Shown one piece after another: positions 26,853 to 39,629 of a DNA stretch of 64,000 nt. Every line of letters starts with the position of its first letter. Within the stretch, counting starts at the first letter, position 1. The DNA is from Sycobia sp. Sy_11 (taxonomy: Eukaryota > Arthropoda > Insecta > Hymenoptera > Epichrysomallidae). A program made the translations under genes and the position numbers. The notes under the pieces are model-generated. The model worked only from the letters and a program-made list of their open reading frames with translations, had not been told where the DNA came from and did no database searches. The stretch covers positions 825,501 to 889,500 of the forward strand of contig JACCIC010000022.1 in NCBI GenBank assembly GCA_018907035.1. Direction: 5' to 3'.

Positions 26853-29102
26853 GAGCAATTCGGTACAGTTCAGAGTAGAACACCGTGCACCCTTGTTTTT
26901 CTTGAGTTTTCTTTTAACAGCACCGCGTGCTTTGCTAGAATTCAATGATTAAACAAGAAGCCTATCCAAATATTGTTCTTGAATAATACAAAAATAGTCG
27001 ACTGTTGTTGCGACAAAAGTTCAATAGCTATCATTTAAATCACTGTCATCTAGAGATTTTAATTATTGCCACGTTCATTTATAAAAATTAAAGCATAAAC
27101 TTTTACTTATGCATTACAAAGCTTGGTATACAGCAAAAATCTAAGCCTAATAAAAAAATTCAATTTTTTATATCATTATTTATATTCATTTTTATACATT
27201 TTTTACAGTCGATTTTGAATCTTTATTTCTATTTTGATTAAAAAATTTAATATAGAACTTCGAATTCAATTTATTACAGTATATCAATAATTACAGTCGA
27301 GGAAAATGAATCGTATAGAAATGAACTGTTAGTAACATAACATTGTAGATCAAAAACGAACTATTATGATCATTTTAAGTATATGTAGTTAAGTATTAAG
27401 CAAATATCAATTTTTATTGCGATAATCATCGAATAACGGTAAGCATATACAGATTGACATTTAATATTAGAATTTCAGTTATTCAAAATTCGTCTTTGCA
27501 TTCGATTTTAGATAACAATTATCTTTTTCTGACTGTCTATATATACCTTCTTCTCTACATTATTCCTGCACTAATTCTATTTCTAATTTAATTCTAATTT
27601 TTAAAATGCGACGTATCGTCCATACATGCGAAGCCGATCAATAGGTTAGCGGAGGTGAAGTAGATCATTGGCAAAGTTTTTTTTCGTTTATTTTTGTTTC
27701 AAGCTTATCATACGTTCTTTTAAAGTTAAGAAACAACAGAAAGCAAATCGAAGGAGGATAGATAATTCTACGTAGATTTTGTACGCCTTTAAATACGAGG
27801 TTGAAGTCAGCAGTGACCTCCAGCAGCGCGAAGTAAATTTCAAATAAAATTACAGACTTTCGACCATTCCAGGTGCTTCTCTGGTTATATCCTTGAATTG
27901 ACAATCACGTACCAGTGAATAGTGTACATTTTAGTTTTTTAACTTCGCCGTTATCAACTCACTTGGAATTTACGCGGAAAAGTGCGTCAGCATCGAGCAT
28001 AGGGTCAATAATGGAATGAACGCGTGCAGGAGACGCAATAGCTCGCGGGGCTGTGCTCGAGATCCGAGAACGAGGCGTTTCACAAGTATAACAATTCCCA
28101 ACGAATATTAGCCGCAAATGAGTATAATAAAGCGCGGAATATATACACGGCTGGGTTCTGCGGATTGGCCTCGAGCTAATTACCCATTCGAAGCCGCTGT
28201 CGCGTTTTATATTCTTCCTGGCCGTCTCGCTGTCCACGTGACATTTACTATACAGTTCCCAGTCTCGATTCTCCTACTTAGCCAATATATTAACACAATG
28301 CGTCTAATGCGCTGCGAGTGAATTTCCATTATTTGGCCTCCAAACGACAGGTCGTTGCAATAAAAGATTTCACATATAACGGCATAAGGTGGATATGAAA
28401 ATTAGTCTCAATTCATGATTGTAGAGGATGTCGGTTATCGGTAGTTTTTGCACTGCACGGATCAGACTAGAAAAATCGATTTTCACCCCAATTTTGACAT
28501 TTCTATAATGAATTCCTAGATTAGGTAAGAATGGTTAATGTTTTAGAATAAGGAGAAGCTCGGTGAAAAATTTGATTTTGTAGCGACTTTATTTTAACGT
28601 ATTGCATTCTTCGCATACAATATAACTGAATTTATTCAAAATATATACATGTACAGTTTATCATTAAATTACTTTCTTCTCTGATCTGACTTATTATGAC
28701 GAGTTTTAACTGTGCATACCTTTTGAATGAATATAAAGCTTAAATTCTTTACCTTTTCAATTTTTCGCTCTAAATTTCTGTCTGACACTCTACGGCATGT
28801 TTAGATACATTAAGTAATATTTTTTTTCAGCACTATATATAATTAATCACGCATTCACTTAAAATACATAATGCGTTAAAATTAAGAAGACGATAAAATC
28901 AAACTACAACTCTGAAGCTTCTTATCTTGTTATCGATACAGAGCGTCTGAATAGTAAAATGACGAAGTATCGAACAGAAAAATTAAAGTTTTTAATGAAT
29001 TCTAAAAGTACAATGGGTAAATTAAAAAAAAAAACAATTGCGATCTACTTCATCCCTATAATCGGTTCGATCCAAGCTCGAGGGTATTATTGCACAACAA
29101 CC

Positions 29103-29153
29103 ATCTCTCTCTCACTCTCACTCTCTCTCTCTCTCTCTCTCTTCCTCTCTCTA
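29103..29153. repeat. (CT)n microsatellite upstream of exon 4
   Basis: CT repeat with CACT interruptions, about 140 bp before the exon 4 acceptor. Confidence 0.9.
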
Positions 29154-29293
29154 TCATCTAGCTTTGCACAACAGCCGCAAGCGCAATTGAATTTTAGCCG
29201 CATACATACTATAAACGTACGTCAGAGAATCCGAAGTCTGGTATAGACAAACGCGTTACTTTTTCTTTCCTCGTGTTCTCGGATCACAAACAG

Positions 29294-29526
29294 GTGGGCG
29301 ATCAGATCCTCGAGGTGAACGGTCAGAGCTTCGAGGAGGCGACCCACGACGAGGCCGTGCAGATCCTGAAGACCAGCAAGCGGATGAGCCTCCTCATAAG
29401 GGACGTCGGCAAGGTGCCCCACTCGTGCACGACGAGCCAGCCGACGATCGTGCCCGTGTCGAGGTATCAGGATCACGACTGCCTGCTCCTTGAGAGCCCT
29501 GGGAATCATCGGCCGCCCAGTCCTGC
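29294..29526 (+). CDS. dysc: dysc/whirlin-like exon 4: second half of PDZ2
   Basis: The acceptor is ACAAACAG at 29293. It reads VGDQILEVNGQSFEEATHDE, then AVQILKTSKRMSLLIRDVGK, then VPHSCTTSQPTIVPV. Joined to exon 3 this gives AGLLVGDQILEVNG, a textbook PDZ core. The helix-B His (ATHDEAV) expected in class I ligand binding is present. The VGKVPHSCTT tail closely matches the whirlin-type sequence after PDZ2. It ends near NHRPPSP with donor GC|GTAAGC at 29527, phase 2. Reading on would give TAA at once, so splicing is needed. The 195-codon minus-strand ORF over it is an antisense shadow. Confidence 0.94.
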
Positions 29527-31441
29527 GTAAGCGCAATTTTTCTTCTCTTTCAACGCTCTTACAATCCTCACCCCCCCCCCGCCCATGGACTCTTACTCGA
29601 CCACCTGTTTCTATATATTGATAATCCCCTCCCCCTCTCGCGACTCCACTCGCCTTCGCTTCTAGATTAATTTTTAAATTCAAATTTTCTACTTCGAGCC
29701 TCGTCGCGGACTGCCTGGGAAATGGCAATGTACGGGGAATATCCAGTATGCGTATTATGTGCGTTTCTGCGGATTTAACATCTTCGATAGAAGTAAAGAT
29801 ATTGGGCATTTATAAGAGCCACTTATCCGTCTCGCGTTTTACGACGGCCGAGATGTAAGAAGTAAATTTTATTGATTTTTACGACTGTACGTATATGGGG
29901 AGGAGAAAACCGGACGTATTAAATAAAATCCATTTGCATTGAATGACTACGGAGGCAAAAATTTCATGATTCCCTGTATTATATTATGCTTTTGCTCTCT
30001 ATATGGAAAACAGATGATTGTACGGTTTAATTTTACTCGGGGTTTATTCTAATACGTATTATATTACGACCGAGTAGTCAATTGTAATCAATTGTATAAT
30101 TAAAGTATGAAAAATTATTAGAAAGGATTTTTCTGTTTATTAAATAAAATAACAAAGTACATTCCTTATCGAACGGTGATATTTTAAACATGTATTCAAA
30201 TTAAAATTTTTCTTGCAAAAAGTACGTAAATACAATAGAAAAGTTGGAATGTCTTAGAACATAAAATGTCATTTACAATGTCTTTTCTAATTTAATTGTT
30301 CTACTATAAATAGTTTCTTTACTCTTTATCAAATGTGTATATTCATCTAAATGATTTGGACAATATATTAATTATAAAATTTATGAGAAATTTGATCTTC
30401 TCGTATAAAAAAGTAATAATTTTTTTTATTAACAAACGACGTTCTTAAAAACTATGAGTCAGTATTAATTCATAAACATGCAAAATGATGCATATATCTA
30501 CGAATAAATTATACAATCAAATTGAATTAGACGATACTTTTAGTACAAGAAAACACGTGTAATGCATTTACGTCCCCAACAATTCACGTATTTGTAAATG
30601 TTAACAATGGTTTTTTTTATAAATAAAAATCGAATTTATAGTATTGAATTTTCAGGAAAATTTGTTAGTCTAATTTTGAATTGGACTCTAACGTGTGTGG
30701 AAGTACTCTTTAGAAATAACTTTGCCTTGAACTTGATTGTCGGTTTCACATAATAATTATTTTCATATTGGTAGAAAAAGTCCGATTAATTAACTTCTAT
30801 AAAAAATGTATTTCTCAGCAATTACAATTTTCGGAAAATGTCTGACAGTGTCGCGATATTCAGCAACGCTTGCGTTTAGCGTCTCCCTTTCAAACAGCTG
30901 CTGCAGGGCGAAACTTTTAGGAAAGCAGCGTTCCTAGTCGTAGTATATAACTGTTAGACTATTTGCTTCGTGCATCCGGAGGTAGCGAGGGGTTATGAAA
31001 ATCGATGGAAGCACTCACCGTGGTCGAAATATTCCGAGCTCTTGGATTAATTCCGTAAGCTAACTTTGTAGCTACATAAAACAATAAAATTTGCTGCCTG
31101 CTGTGTAATATAATAATGAATATAATTATAGAAAACAACGAGCGAAAGTAAAGCTGATATAGTTTTTTCAATATTTCAATGTAGAATAGATCGGTTAAAA
31201 CATTGGATCGTAGAATTTTAAGATGAATGAAACGGTTACCGTAACCTTAGTCTTTCCTATTCTGCGTGCTCTTATGTCGCTACGACAGATATATTTTTTT
31301 CTGTATATAACCGTACATACATATATAGACCTCGGCATAGAACACCTCACCGAAATGAAATCAATAAATTTTTCATCGAGCACTTATGAATCTAAGTCTC
31401 TTTTATCTCGCATCGGCACAAATCTTTTCTTTCGGTTATAG
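29527..31441 (+). other. Intron 4 (about 1.9 kb)
   Basis: Phase 2 intron, GTAAGC donor and a pyrimidine-rich acceptor ending TTATAG at 31441. It has a C10 run near 29570 and otherwise AT-rich sequence without visible features. Confidence 0.65.
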
Positions 31442-31663
31442 ACCTATATTTACAAATTATTTCCACAAGGCACGTGCTATTTTTCCGAGTACTCGATTAA
31501 TTTCTAACCGCTCGAGCGAGCTACGGAATACGCACGGATCCAATAGTTCCGTAGAGCCGGTCTCCGGCTTCGGGCCTCCGGAACCTCAAGATCCAGGACA
31601 GCCCGTCGGCCGATTTTGCATAATGGACGACCCGACCTCGGGCAGCCCGTTTCCTCGCCGCAA
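31442..31663 (+). CDS. dysc: dysc/whirlin-like exon 5: Pro/Ser-rich linker
   Basis: Frame 0 is open here and includes SSVEPVSGFGPPEPQDPGQ and RFCIMDDPTSGSPFPRR. This is a flexible linker between PDZ2 and the harmonin-homology domain. Three acceptors keep the required phase 2: TTATAG ending at 31441 (best pyrimidine tract, chosen), CCGAG at 31489 and CAATAG at 31546. The bases before about 31500 are more AT-ending, so the exon may really start at 31547. The chosen end is CAA|GTTTAC at 31664. The next domain is in another frame, so either a short intron or a sequence error must intervene. The frame continues to a stop at about 31769 if the intron is retained. Confidence 0.6.
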
Positions 31664-31757
31664 GTTTACTTGGGCAGAGCCCCCTCCCTCCCCCACATCG
31701 CCCGCCCCACCTCCCCAAACTCGTGCACAACCGCCATCTAACCCCGCATGCCATCAG
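31664..31757 (+). other. Short intron 5 (94 bp), inferred
   Basis: The coding frame changes from 0 to 1 between 31660 and 31764. GTTTAC...CATCAG is a 94-bp intron (94 mod 3 = 1, as required) with a very C-rich body and a CTAAC branch-like motif about 20 bases before the acceptor. Alternatives of equal phase are a donor at 31649 and an acceptor at 31763. A one-base error in the C-rich run could mimic this. Confidence 0.5.
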
Positions 31758-32052
31758 CGGCAGCATTAACGAGTGGAGGCACCGAGGCGTACAACCGATC
31801 TCGGCGGCGACGGCCGCTATGGTCGAGGAGAAGGCCCGCGTCGTTCTGGCGCGCAGCGAGAGGGCCGCGCTCTCGCAGCTTCTCGCCGACTACAGGAACC
31901 GGAGACTGACCGTCGAGGATCTCGTCGTTAGCCTCGGCGACCTCCTCAACACGCAGGAGAAGCTCACGCTGCTCACCGAGCTGCGCGAGCTCGTCGACGG
32001 CAAGGACAGGCCGGCCTTCGACGATCTCGTCTATCGGCCAAGGCTCTCGAGG
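31758..32052 (+). CDS. dysc: dysc/whirlin-like exon 6: harmonin-homology domain
   Basis: 98 codons after one base that completes a split codon. It reads GSINEWRHRGVQPISAATAA, MVEEKARVVLARSERAALSQ, LLADYRNRRLTVEDLVVSLG, DLLNTQEKLTLLTELRELVD and GKDRPAFDDLVYRPRLSR. This is the helical harmonin-homology domain of whirlin/PDZD7. The family pattern includes a Leu/Ala-rich helix pair, a DYR...LTVEDLV segment, DLLNTxEKLxLLxELR and a final FDxLV. In the family this domain lies after PDZ2 and mediates partner binding. The GC3-rich codons support coding. It ends AGG|GCAAGT, a GC-type donor. The exon after it is open only in the frame that this donor provides. Confidence 0.93.
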
Positions 32053-35000
32053 GCAAGTACAGCAACGACAATAACATATAATAAACGTTAATGATTTAGT
32101 TGATATCTTGCTTTTTTGTGGATGTGGTCTGGCGTGCCACGACAGGGGAACCCGAGAAAATGTCGCGAGACGTGGATTTTCCGGACAAATCCGGTGTAGG
32201 GAATGTTTCCGATCATTCCCCGGCTATTCATTATGGCGGTCGTATCGTGGCGTCGATAACCACCGATCGCACACTCAAGATAATTTGCTTTCAATGGCAA
32301 ACCCCCCTTTATGACCCCGGGAATGGAAAGAATTGAAAAGTTTTATTTCGAGATATGATCTAGAAGTTTTCAAAATTTTCGAAACGTGGGCTATGAATCA
32401 GGATGATAAAATAAAGACCTCTAAAAAACCTTGCACATTATGTTTGATATAAATCAGCTGATTTTCTGTAATATTCTGTAATTTTCCGTAAAATTGACTT
32501 TACAATATTAATTAATAAATACTTAACACGTGATCAGTGAGTCAAGCATCCTCCGTATAAAATGTTTAATCGAATATTCATTTCTTTCGCTATACTGAAT
32601 CCACGATCTTGACTTTTTAAATCTATTTTGAAATTCATAATTTACGAACGATCGGAGAATTTTCTAAAAGTTTTTCGCAGAATACAACCATTTTTAATTT
32701 TTTTACATACTCAAGGTCATGGCTGGAGCGTAAAATTTCCCACTCTTTCGATTTCCTGGGTCAAAAAGCGGGGTTCTCGTTTAAAAAATCAGGTTGATCC
32801 AATAATAACCACATTATGAGTGGTCACTGTTTATAGCGCATGGCAACCACTGAATAGCCGGGGAAATATCTTAATTCTCCATATATTATGATTTACTCAT
32901 TAAATCTTTGGGTCCTCTCCTATACGCATTATGCCACCCCATATAATCGAAACTTCGTACTGAATCGACGATTGCTTTTCATAGTCTCTTATCTTATTTG
33001 CGTCTATAAATATATGTCTCGCTATTTTAACAATTTTTTATTTCATTCATATCATAACCTTAACAAGAAGACAAAGAAAAGAATAATATAAATTTCTATA
33101 ATTAGAACGATATAATTTTTATTGGTTTATTATTTATTCCGTTCTTATATTCATTCTAACCTTGAACTTGAAAGAATATATATATAAATTAGATGAAACA
33201 GCATTTATGGAGATTCAATCTCAGGACGAAGTTTTGACTATAAATTCGAGGTCTTACTTGTACATTTTAATATATGCAATCAATCAACCTGTTGAGTCAA
33301 ATATCAAAAAGCTTTCAACTCTTTCTCAGTCGACATGAAACAAAATTTAACAGGCTCAAACAAATTTTACTTTAATTTAAAAAAGTTTTATAAAATATAA
33401 TTGACACAATATGATTATATTTATAAAATATAATTGACACAATATAAATATAATTGACACACATAAACAATAGATAATGTATTCAATTAAAAGCAAGCTG
33501 TAGTATATCCAAGACACCTATTTTGGCGCTCTGAATAAAAATCTCTATAACTCTCTAAAATCTCTATGAATTTCTCTATAACATCAGAGAAAATCTGAGA
33601 AAATCTGATGTGTTGGAGAAATTCTGAGGGAAACTTTGTATTCAGTGCTCCATGATACTTCAAAAGTACTATAGCTCGCTTGTGATAGAACATTTTGTAT
33701 ACTTGTACAGTTGATTTGATCTGATAAGCAAATATTTTATGTTTGTTTATCTTTTCATGCTTCCAGTACATATATACATATTTACATAGTACATATATCC
33801 AGTACATATAGCACATTCTTGCCGTTGTATATGTTTCAATTAGCTGTGGAGATTTAACTTCTATTAATGCTAATGTAATTACCATTATGTATACAATTAA
33901 AATCTAATTAACTGAATAAATAAAGTTCAAAATAAATTTCGGTTAATCTTGCAGTTATTGCACGTTATTCATTATAAACTCTCGTTCAATTAGCTTTTAG
34001 GGACGAGTATTTTAATTATAATTAAGGGTCTGTCTATAAACTACCTGGCGAGATGTTCATCATTTTTTCACTCTACCCCCACCTCCTCTAAAGAAGTAAA
34101 TTCATCATTCTTTATAAGTGTTGTAAAGAAGATCTAATGTTAAAATATTGATCTAAAAAAGTCTTTTGATTAACAGTAATTTTAAAAATTATTTATTAAT
34201 CGAAATCATTTATAAAATATGCGTTAAATTAACCACCCGTGTAAGTCGTTAATTACAGTACATAGCTAGGTATAAAATCTTTCCGTCAGATAATGCGACC
34301 ATTGCGTTGATAACTGCACAACTCTAAATTTACGCGATCCTCCGCGAATCCAGTTCACGGTTGGCTCTGATACGATTTCGAGTTTGCATATAATTTTATT
34401 TCGCCTCTGTGACACTCTTTTAGCGAAAGATATTTGGTTATTTTATAATTACGTTCTGCTTTTTATATGTTATACTTTTATAAATAAAGATTTTTCTCGA
34501 ACTCATAAAATTATATATTTTTTAATATTAGTAGTAATATCATTTTCAAATTAGTCGGGTAAAATTAAGGTTATAATAGTTTCCAGTAACTTAGGCTCAA
34601 CTATTATTATTACTATTAAAAATTGAAATTTACTCAAAATTAAAGGCTAAATTGAAATCTCCTTTACGCGTCACGATGGCCTCAGGGCGCGATAAAAAAA
34701 AATTCAGTTTATTTCAATGAAATGCCATTGCATGGCAAAACGCGTGCCGCATTTTAATAAACTTTGATTTTGTATATCGAGCAACGAGCCGTGAGTACGT
34801 GTGCTACTAAGCTGCTATACGTAGAAATGTATCGGTCTGTAGCTGGCGTTTTATCGCGAAATCGTATTTTATTTCCAGAACAGTCGAATGATCGCTCATG
34901 AAATGGACCACCTTTTATACGGCGCACTGACGTTCTCGCGAATAAGGGAAATTACTATTCAGCATTACGTGCTTAATATTACAAAATTTAAAGAAGATAT

Positions 35001-35775
35001 AGGTCGCAATTGAATTATCCGAATTCATTGAAAATGTTATAAATGTGTTGGAAAATAATTGAAAGTTAAATCAACAAACAGTCCGTAAAAAATAACTCGT
35101 TAATTTATGTATAATAAAAATTACGTGCGACGCACGGCGCTAAGATTTGTCGTCTCTTGTGTCATAGTTTTAATTTACATAGACATGCCGCAGGCCCTAT
35201 TCGCCACACATTCATAGCGTCTAAAATAAAAATAGAATTGTAATAAAGTAATTGTTATGTTATTTATTAAAGTAATTTTCGTGTACAATTACTTTATTGT
35301 CAATCAAAATGATATTTCGATTATATAAATAAACATACAGAATTATTTTATTATAGAAGAAGCGCAACATTTTTAATATTAAAGATTATTTGAATTAAAA
35401 AACAAACATTTTTCGTTCATTATTTATGATTTAGATATAAAAATATCTAAACAAAGGAACTTCACCAATGGGGACTTGGTCCCTTCATTAGCATAATCCA
35501 TATATCCGTATATGCAGTTTATGGACAGCCCCAGCGTAATTGATTTTGCTATGTAACTTCTCAATGCTAAATTTTCCTTTTTATTCATACAATTACAAAT
35601 GAGATGTTCTTTTAACAAAGCTTATAAAAATTATATTTTTTACAGTAGTAATTCATCAAATTTTAAGTGAAATACAGAGATTTCAAAATTCAAAAGCATA
35701 AATCTCTATACATATCGTGAACTGATTCGTTTCGGGAACTTTTCAAATAAACGTTACTTTTTTTTCATTCTGCAG
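32053..35775 (+). other. Intron 6 (3.7 kb), GC-AG type
   Basis: Begins GCAAGT immediately after AGG and ends TTTCATTCTGCAG. It is phase 0. It contains a 25-26 bp direct repeat (33387-33445) and otherwise AT-rich sequence with no other exon seen. Confidence 0.75.
33387..33462. repeat. Short tandem repeat, 33-bp period
   Basis: A 26-bp element containing AAAATATAATTGACACAATA occurs perfectly at 33387-33412 and 33420-33445. A third, partial copy (ATATAATTGACACA) runs to 33462. Confidence 0.85.
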
Positions 35776-35838
35776 AGAAAAGGCGACAGAGTCCATAATT
35801 CGGATCTAATAGTGACGCCGTCGCTGCACGAGCTTCCG
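35776..35838 (+). CDS. dysc: dysc/whirlin-like exon 7 (63 bp)
   Basis: A strong polypyrimidine acceptor (CATTCTGCAG) and a consensus donor (CCG|GTAAGT) bound 21 codons: RKGDRVHNSDLIVTPSLHEL plus Pro. Only this frame is open. The other two hit TAA within 12 codons, and the open one is phase 0 on both sides, matching exon 6 (GC donor) and exon 8. It follows the harmonin-homology domain and has no domain of its own. Its length is divisible by three, so skipping it would not shift the frame. Confidence 0.8.
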
Positions 35839-37389
35839 GTAAGTTCTCTTCATCCTAGAACAATTTTTCAATAATTACTCACATCAGATGATCACAGGCA
35901 ACAACACGCAAATTTCTATCTAAATTTAAATGTTGCTGGTAGATGGTACCTTTTCTCTGGTTGTCACGATAAAAAAATTTTTTTACTCATGTATCTACAT
36001 TAAAATCTATATAGATACATATATACATATATATAGTTCACATATTCACACGTGCCCACACTCACCAACACGCATACATGTGCATTTCGTTTGCTCTCTA
36101 TACCTACTCTATTTATGTATCGTGTGCAATTTTACTGATCCCAGTAAAGTACATTAATTTTTTCTTTTATTAATCACAAACTTATCCATCTTTCGCCACT
36201 TTATTTTCGTCTATATTCTTGCAACAAAATTTATTCCAGCACGTACTCTGTTTTATCTTTTATTTTATTGGGGTCGCTCTAAAAAAATCCTGAAACTGAT
36301 GATCTCCGTTTTTTTAATATCTTTATTTACTGAGTATTATACGGAATGTATTGCAATCGAGAAAAGATATTTTCTTTTTTTTTTTAATTTAATCATATTC
36401 AGATTCAATCAATCCATTATCATGTTTGCCATCAAATCATACGCGGATCATAATTAAAAAAAGAAAAAAAAGAATTCCCAAGAAGTAATAAAAATTCAGT
36501 CCACAAAATATTATGGACTAAAGTAATTACACTTCCTAAGAATACTCTTAAGCATCAAATATTTAGTAAGCACGTGTGTCGTTTATTACATATTATGCTA
36601 AAAGGGCCACACTTTCGTGCCGTCGTTCGAAAGTGCGCAATTAGCAAGAGGCTTAGAGGACGGTGGAAAAAATGGGACGCAGCTGATTGCCAAAGCACAC
36701 AGAGCTTTCTCTCTACTAATTGTGGGGGGGAGAAGAGCAGCTGTAGCCTGCCCACCTCATTCCAAAATTGACAAAAACAATTAGAAATGCACAAGGAGAC
36801 CGCGGAAGAAAAATTCTCGGGTGCGGAGATCCTACGATTGTGACTTTTTCTTTTTTAATTATTTGATAACTTTCGAGCTGTATATTATCCCATTCTCATT
36901 ATGGGATTGATCGGGGCATGCTTCCGTCAGTCATTCATAGAGGATTTAGTTTTGAGAACATGGACGGTAATTTTCAGAGAGTATATATGTTTAGAACGAT
37001 TAGTTTTTAAAATGAAAATCGGATACTCGGACAATCTAAAGAAAAATTTGGCAGCGAACGCGAATTCACTTCGCTTTTTAACGGAATCGCGTGAAAATAA
37101 TCCTCGCTTGTCTTCTCAGATAACAAGGATCCACGTCCCAGTAACTAAATTCTACGCGTTGTGATTGCACGAAGAGTATGCATTCGTATGTATGTGGCAG
37201 AGACTAATCTCTTTGTTTATTTTTTTTATAGGAAAAGTTTTATTTACTTAATGTGCTTAATGTAAGAACAAATTCTATATAAAAATCCCTGCTCATCTTC
37301 TCGATACTAAATACTGCGCGTTATTATTGACTGATGAACACAGATAATGTTCAATCCCTACTAGTCACTCTGCAAAGTTCGAAAACATA

Positions 37390-37432
<43 letters not shown>

Positions 37433-37979
37433 ATTCTTGCGTAGTTAAGATTACTCTTTTAAATTGTGTGTATATCTATATATATAAGAGCGAAAACAAA
37501 GTAAGTCTCTAAATCGAATCGTGCGATCGAATTATCACGGTTTATTTGCTTCTATACAACAATTGCCGTCCGTGAACGTATATTATTTTTATAAAAACGA
37601 TTGAAGAGCCTCAGAAAACTCGTTGTCGATTGGAGAAGTGCGAGATGAATAATTTATATTGCGTCAATAAATTTATATATGGAATTTTAAATGTCACTTA
37701 TGACAATCACTCGTTATGGAAGTTTGAATGATTCAGCATTCAGTGCGAAAAATGTATCCCAAAAATTTGATTTAACAGTGTGGGTACCGAAGAAAAGGAG
37801 CTTCAGATGTACGTGCAATCTTATATACATGTTGTCTATTGTTCTACACCGTGGAATGATGTGTAAAAATGGCACCAAAGCACAAATTTTGTTATACACT
37901 AGTTCCGATTAAACTTACTTATACTGCTATGCTATCATTAATTTTTTCTTTCTGCCTCTGCCCTCTCTATTTCATCCTC

Positions 37980-37982
<3 letters not shown>

Positions 37983-38066
<84 letters not shown>

Positions 38067-38086
38067 TTCTCTCTCTCTCTCTCTCT
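37983..38086. repeat. (CT)n with internal (GTCT)n
   Basis: CT repeat interrupted by six GTCT units (about 38034-38060), then CT again. An (AT)n tract lies at 37390-37427. Confidence 0.95.
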
Positions 38087-39045
38087 TCTACACTTAGATG
38101 CATTTCTGCGCTTAATTACGAGTGCATTTGATCAACCGAAAAACTTTGATAACGATATAGATTTCATTCAATTGAATATTAAATTTCCATAAATTTACTC
38201 TTTTAGTCGTATTTTTGAAAGTACTAGGCATGACAAAAGATACTTAGTTTTACGGTAATTCCCATTATTACTTATGCCGAGTGGATGGAGATAAAAAAGT
38301 TATAATGATGATGTTACAGACGATTTGAAAATCTTAATTCATACCGATACCGGCCAATATCACAATTCAGAAAGCATTTGAAGCTCTAATTCGCGATTCT
38401 CACATACTTTAATAACTTTCAGTCACGTCAGCATAACCTTTTTCTGTTTTGTTCTCTACAAAATATCGTGTTGATTTCGGCAGTGAAGCTCAGAAAGATC
38501 AGAGACTCGAGTCTCCTATATATCCGCGTCCAAAACTAATCAATTTTATACTTTTCCAAGTAGAAGACTAGCACGATTAGTCATTTTGTGTCGCAAATGG
38601 CATATTGGATTTGTTTATCTGCATGATTTTTAATTTACTTTCAAGACTATATATAGAAATTTGAGTTTCGTCACTTTGCGCTGTTAGTCATTGATTACGT
38701 TAATTTTCGTCGCAGAATTCGCGAAACGTGTCACTTTTTATCGGGAATTGAATTCTGCTGGCCTTTGTTGCAGGAATGGATTCGTGTTAATTTTTGCCGG
38801 CAATTGTAACTTGTAAATTATTTAACAACTATCGAGTCCAATAAATATACGAATTTGAAGACTTGTGATATACAGTATATATACTCATCGAACTTGCCTA
38901 TGCCGCTCCGCATCGACGGAATAATATATATCAACTTCGTTTTTACTCCAAAACTGTTCGTAAATTTCTTTCCGCGCCATCCAGTTGAAGTATAAAGTTG
39001 AAAATGAATCTTCATTCCAATATGCTATATACGATTTTATATATG

Positions 39046-39046
<1 letters not shown>

Positions 39047-39087
<41 letters not shown>
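39047..39087. repeat. Compound (AT)n(GT)n microsatellite
   Basis: About 7 AT units followed by about 14 GT units. Confidence 0.9.
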
Positions 39088-39092
<5 letters not shown>

Positions 39093-39576
39093 CCTTCTGT
39101 AAAAAGTCGTTAAAAACTATAGTTGTTGACGTAAATCATGTATATAGCGAATGATCTACTGAGGTTTTATATCGTTATGTATAACGAAAAGACAACTCGA
39201 CGGATAAAAACAATGTCCACGAAGATTGGACTAAAAATGTTTCGAAATATATATACTTCTTCCATACTATTCTGCTTTTTCAACTATACTCCAGTGAAAC
39301 TTTTTATGGAACTTTCGCACAGTATAAGATATTTGGGCGGTTCTGAAAATTTCGCACACGATATAAAGAGGAAAACCCAATTTTATTTTCTCACGATACC
39401 GTTATAGCCATTTGAAGTTTCCAACTTACATACATCAATTTAGATATAGATATATAATACATCACCGATAGTCCGGCACTTTAGATAGAGAAAGAAGAGA
39501 GTGCGCAGCGTCGCACCGCGCACCGAAGCTGCATGAATATACGCGACGCACTGGGAGTTTTCCTTTTATTATTGAC

Positions 39577-39627
<51 letters not shown>
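39577..39627. repeat. (AT)n microsatellite
   Basis: About 25 AT units. Confidence 0.95.

Positions 39628-39629
<2 letters not shown>

Larger units (their letters stand above)
25176..29293 (+). other. Intron 3 (4.1 kb)
   Basis: Phase 0 intron inside PDZ2 between AGLL and VGDQ. It holds (AT)n at 26308-26330 and 26808-26850, a (CT)n tract at 29103-29153, and small GC-richer segments near 26620-26760 and 28000-28220. I find no other exon. Confidence 0.8.

Noticed and set aside
29050..29085. GGTTCGATCC, like a tRNA B box
   Set aside because: No A box or acceptor-stem pairing upstream. The preceding bases are an A-rich run.
29222..29809. 195-codon minus-strand ORF
   Set aside because: Antisense shadow of PDZ2 exon 4 extended through GC-rich intron. 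No domain, and the opposite strand is clearly coding.
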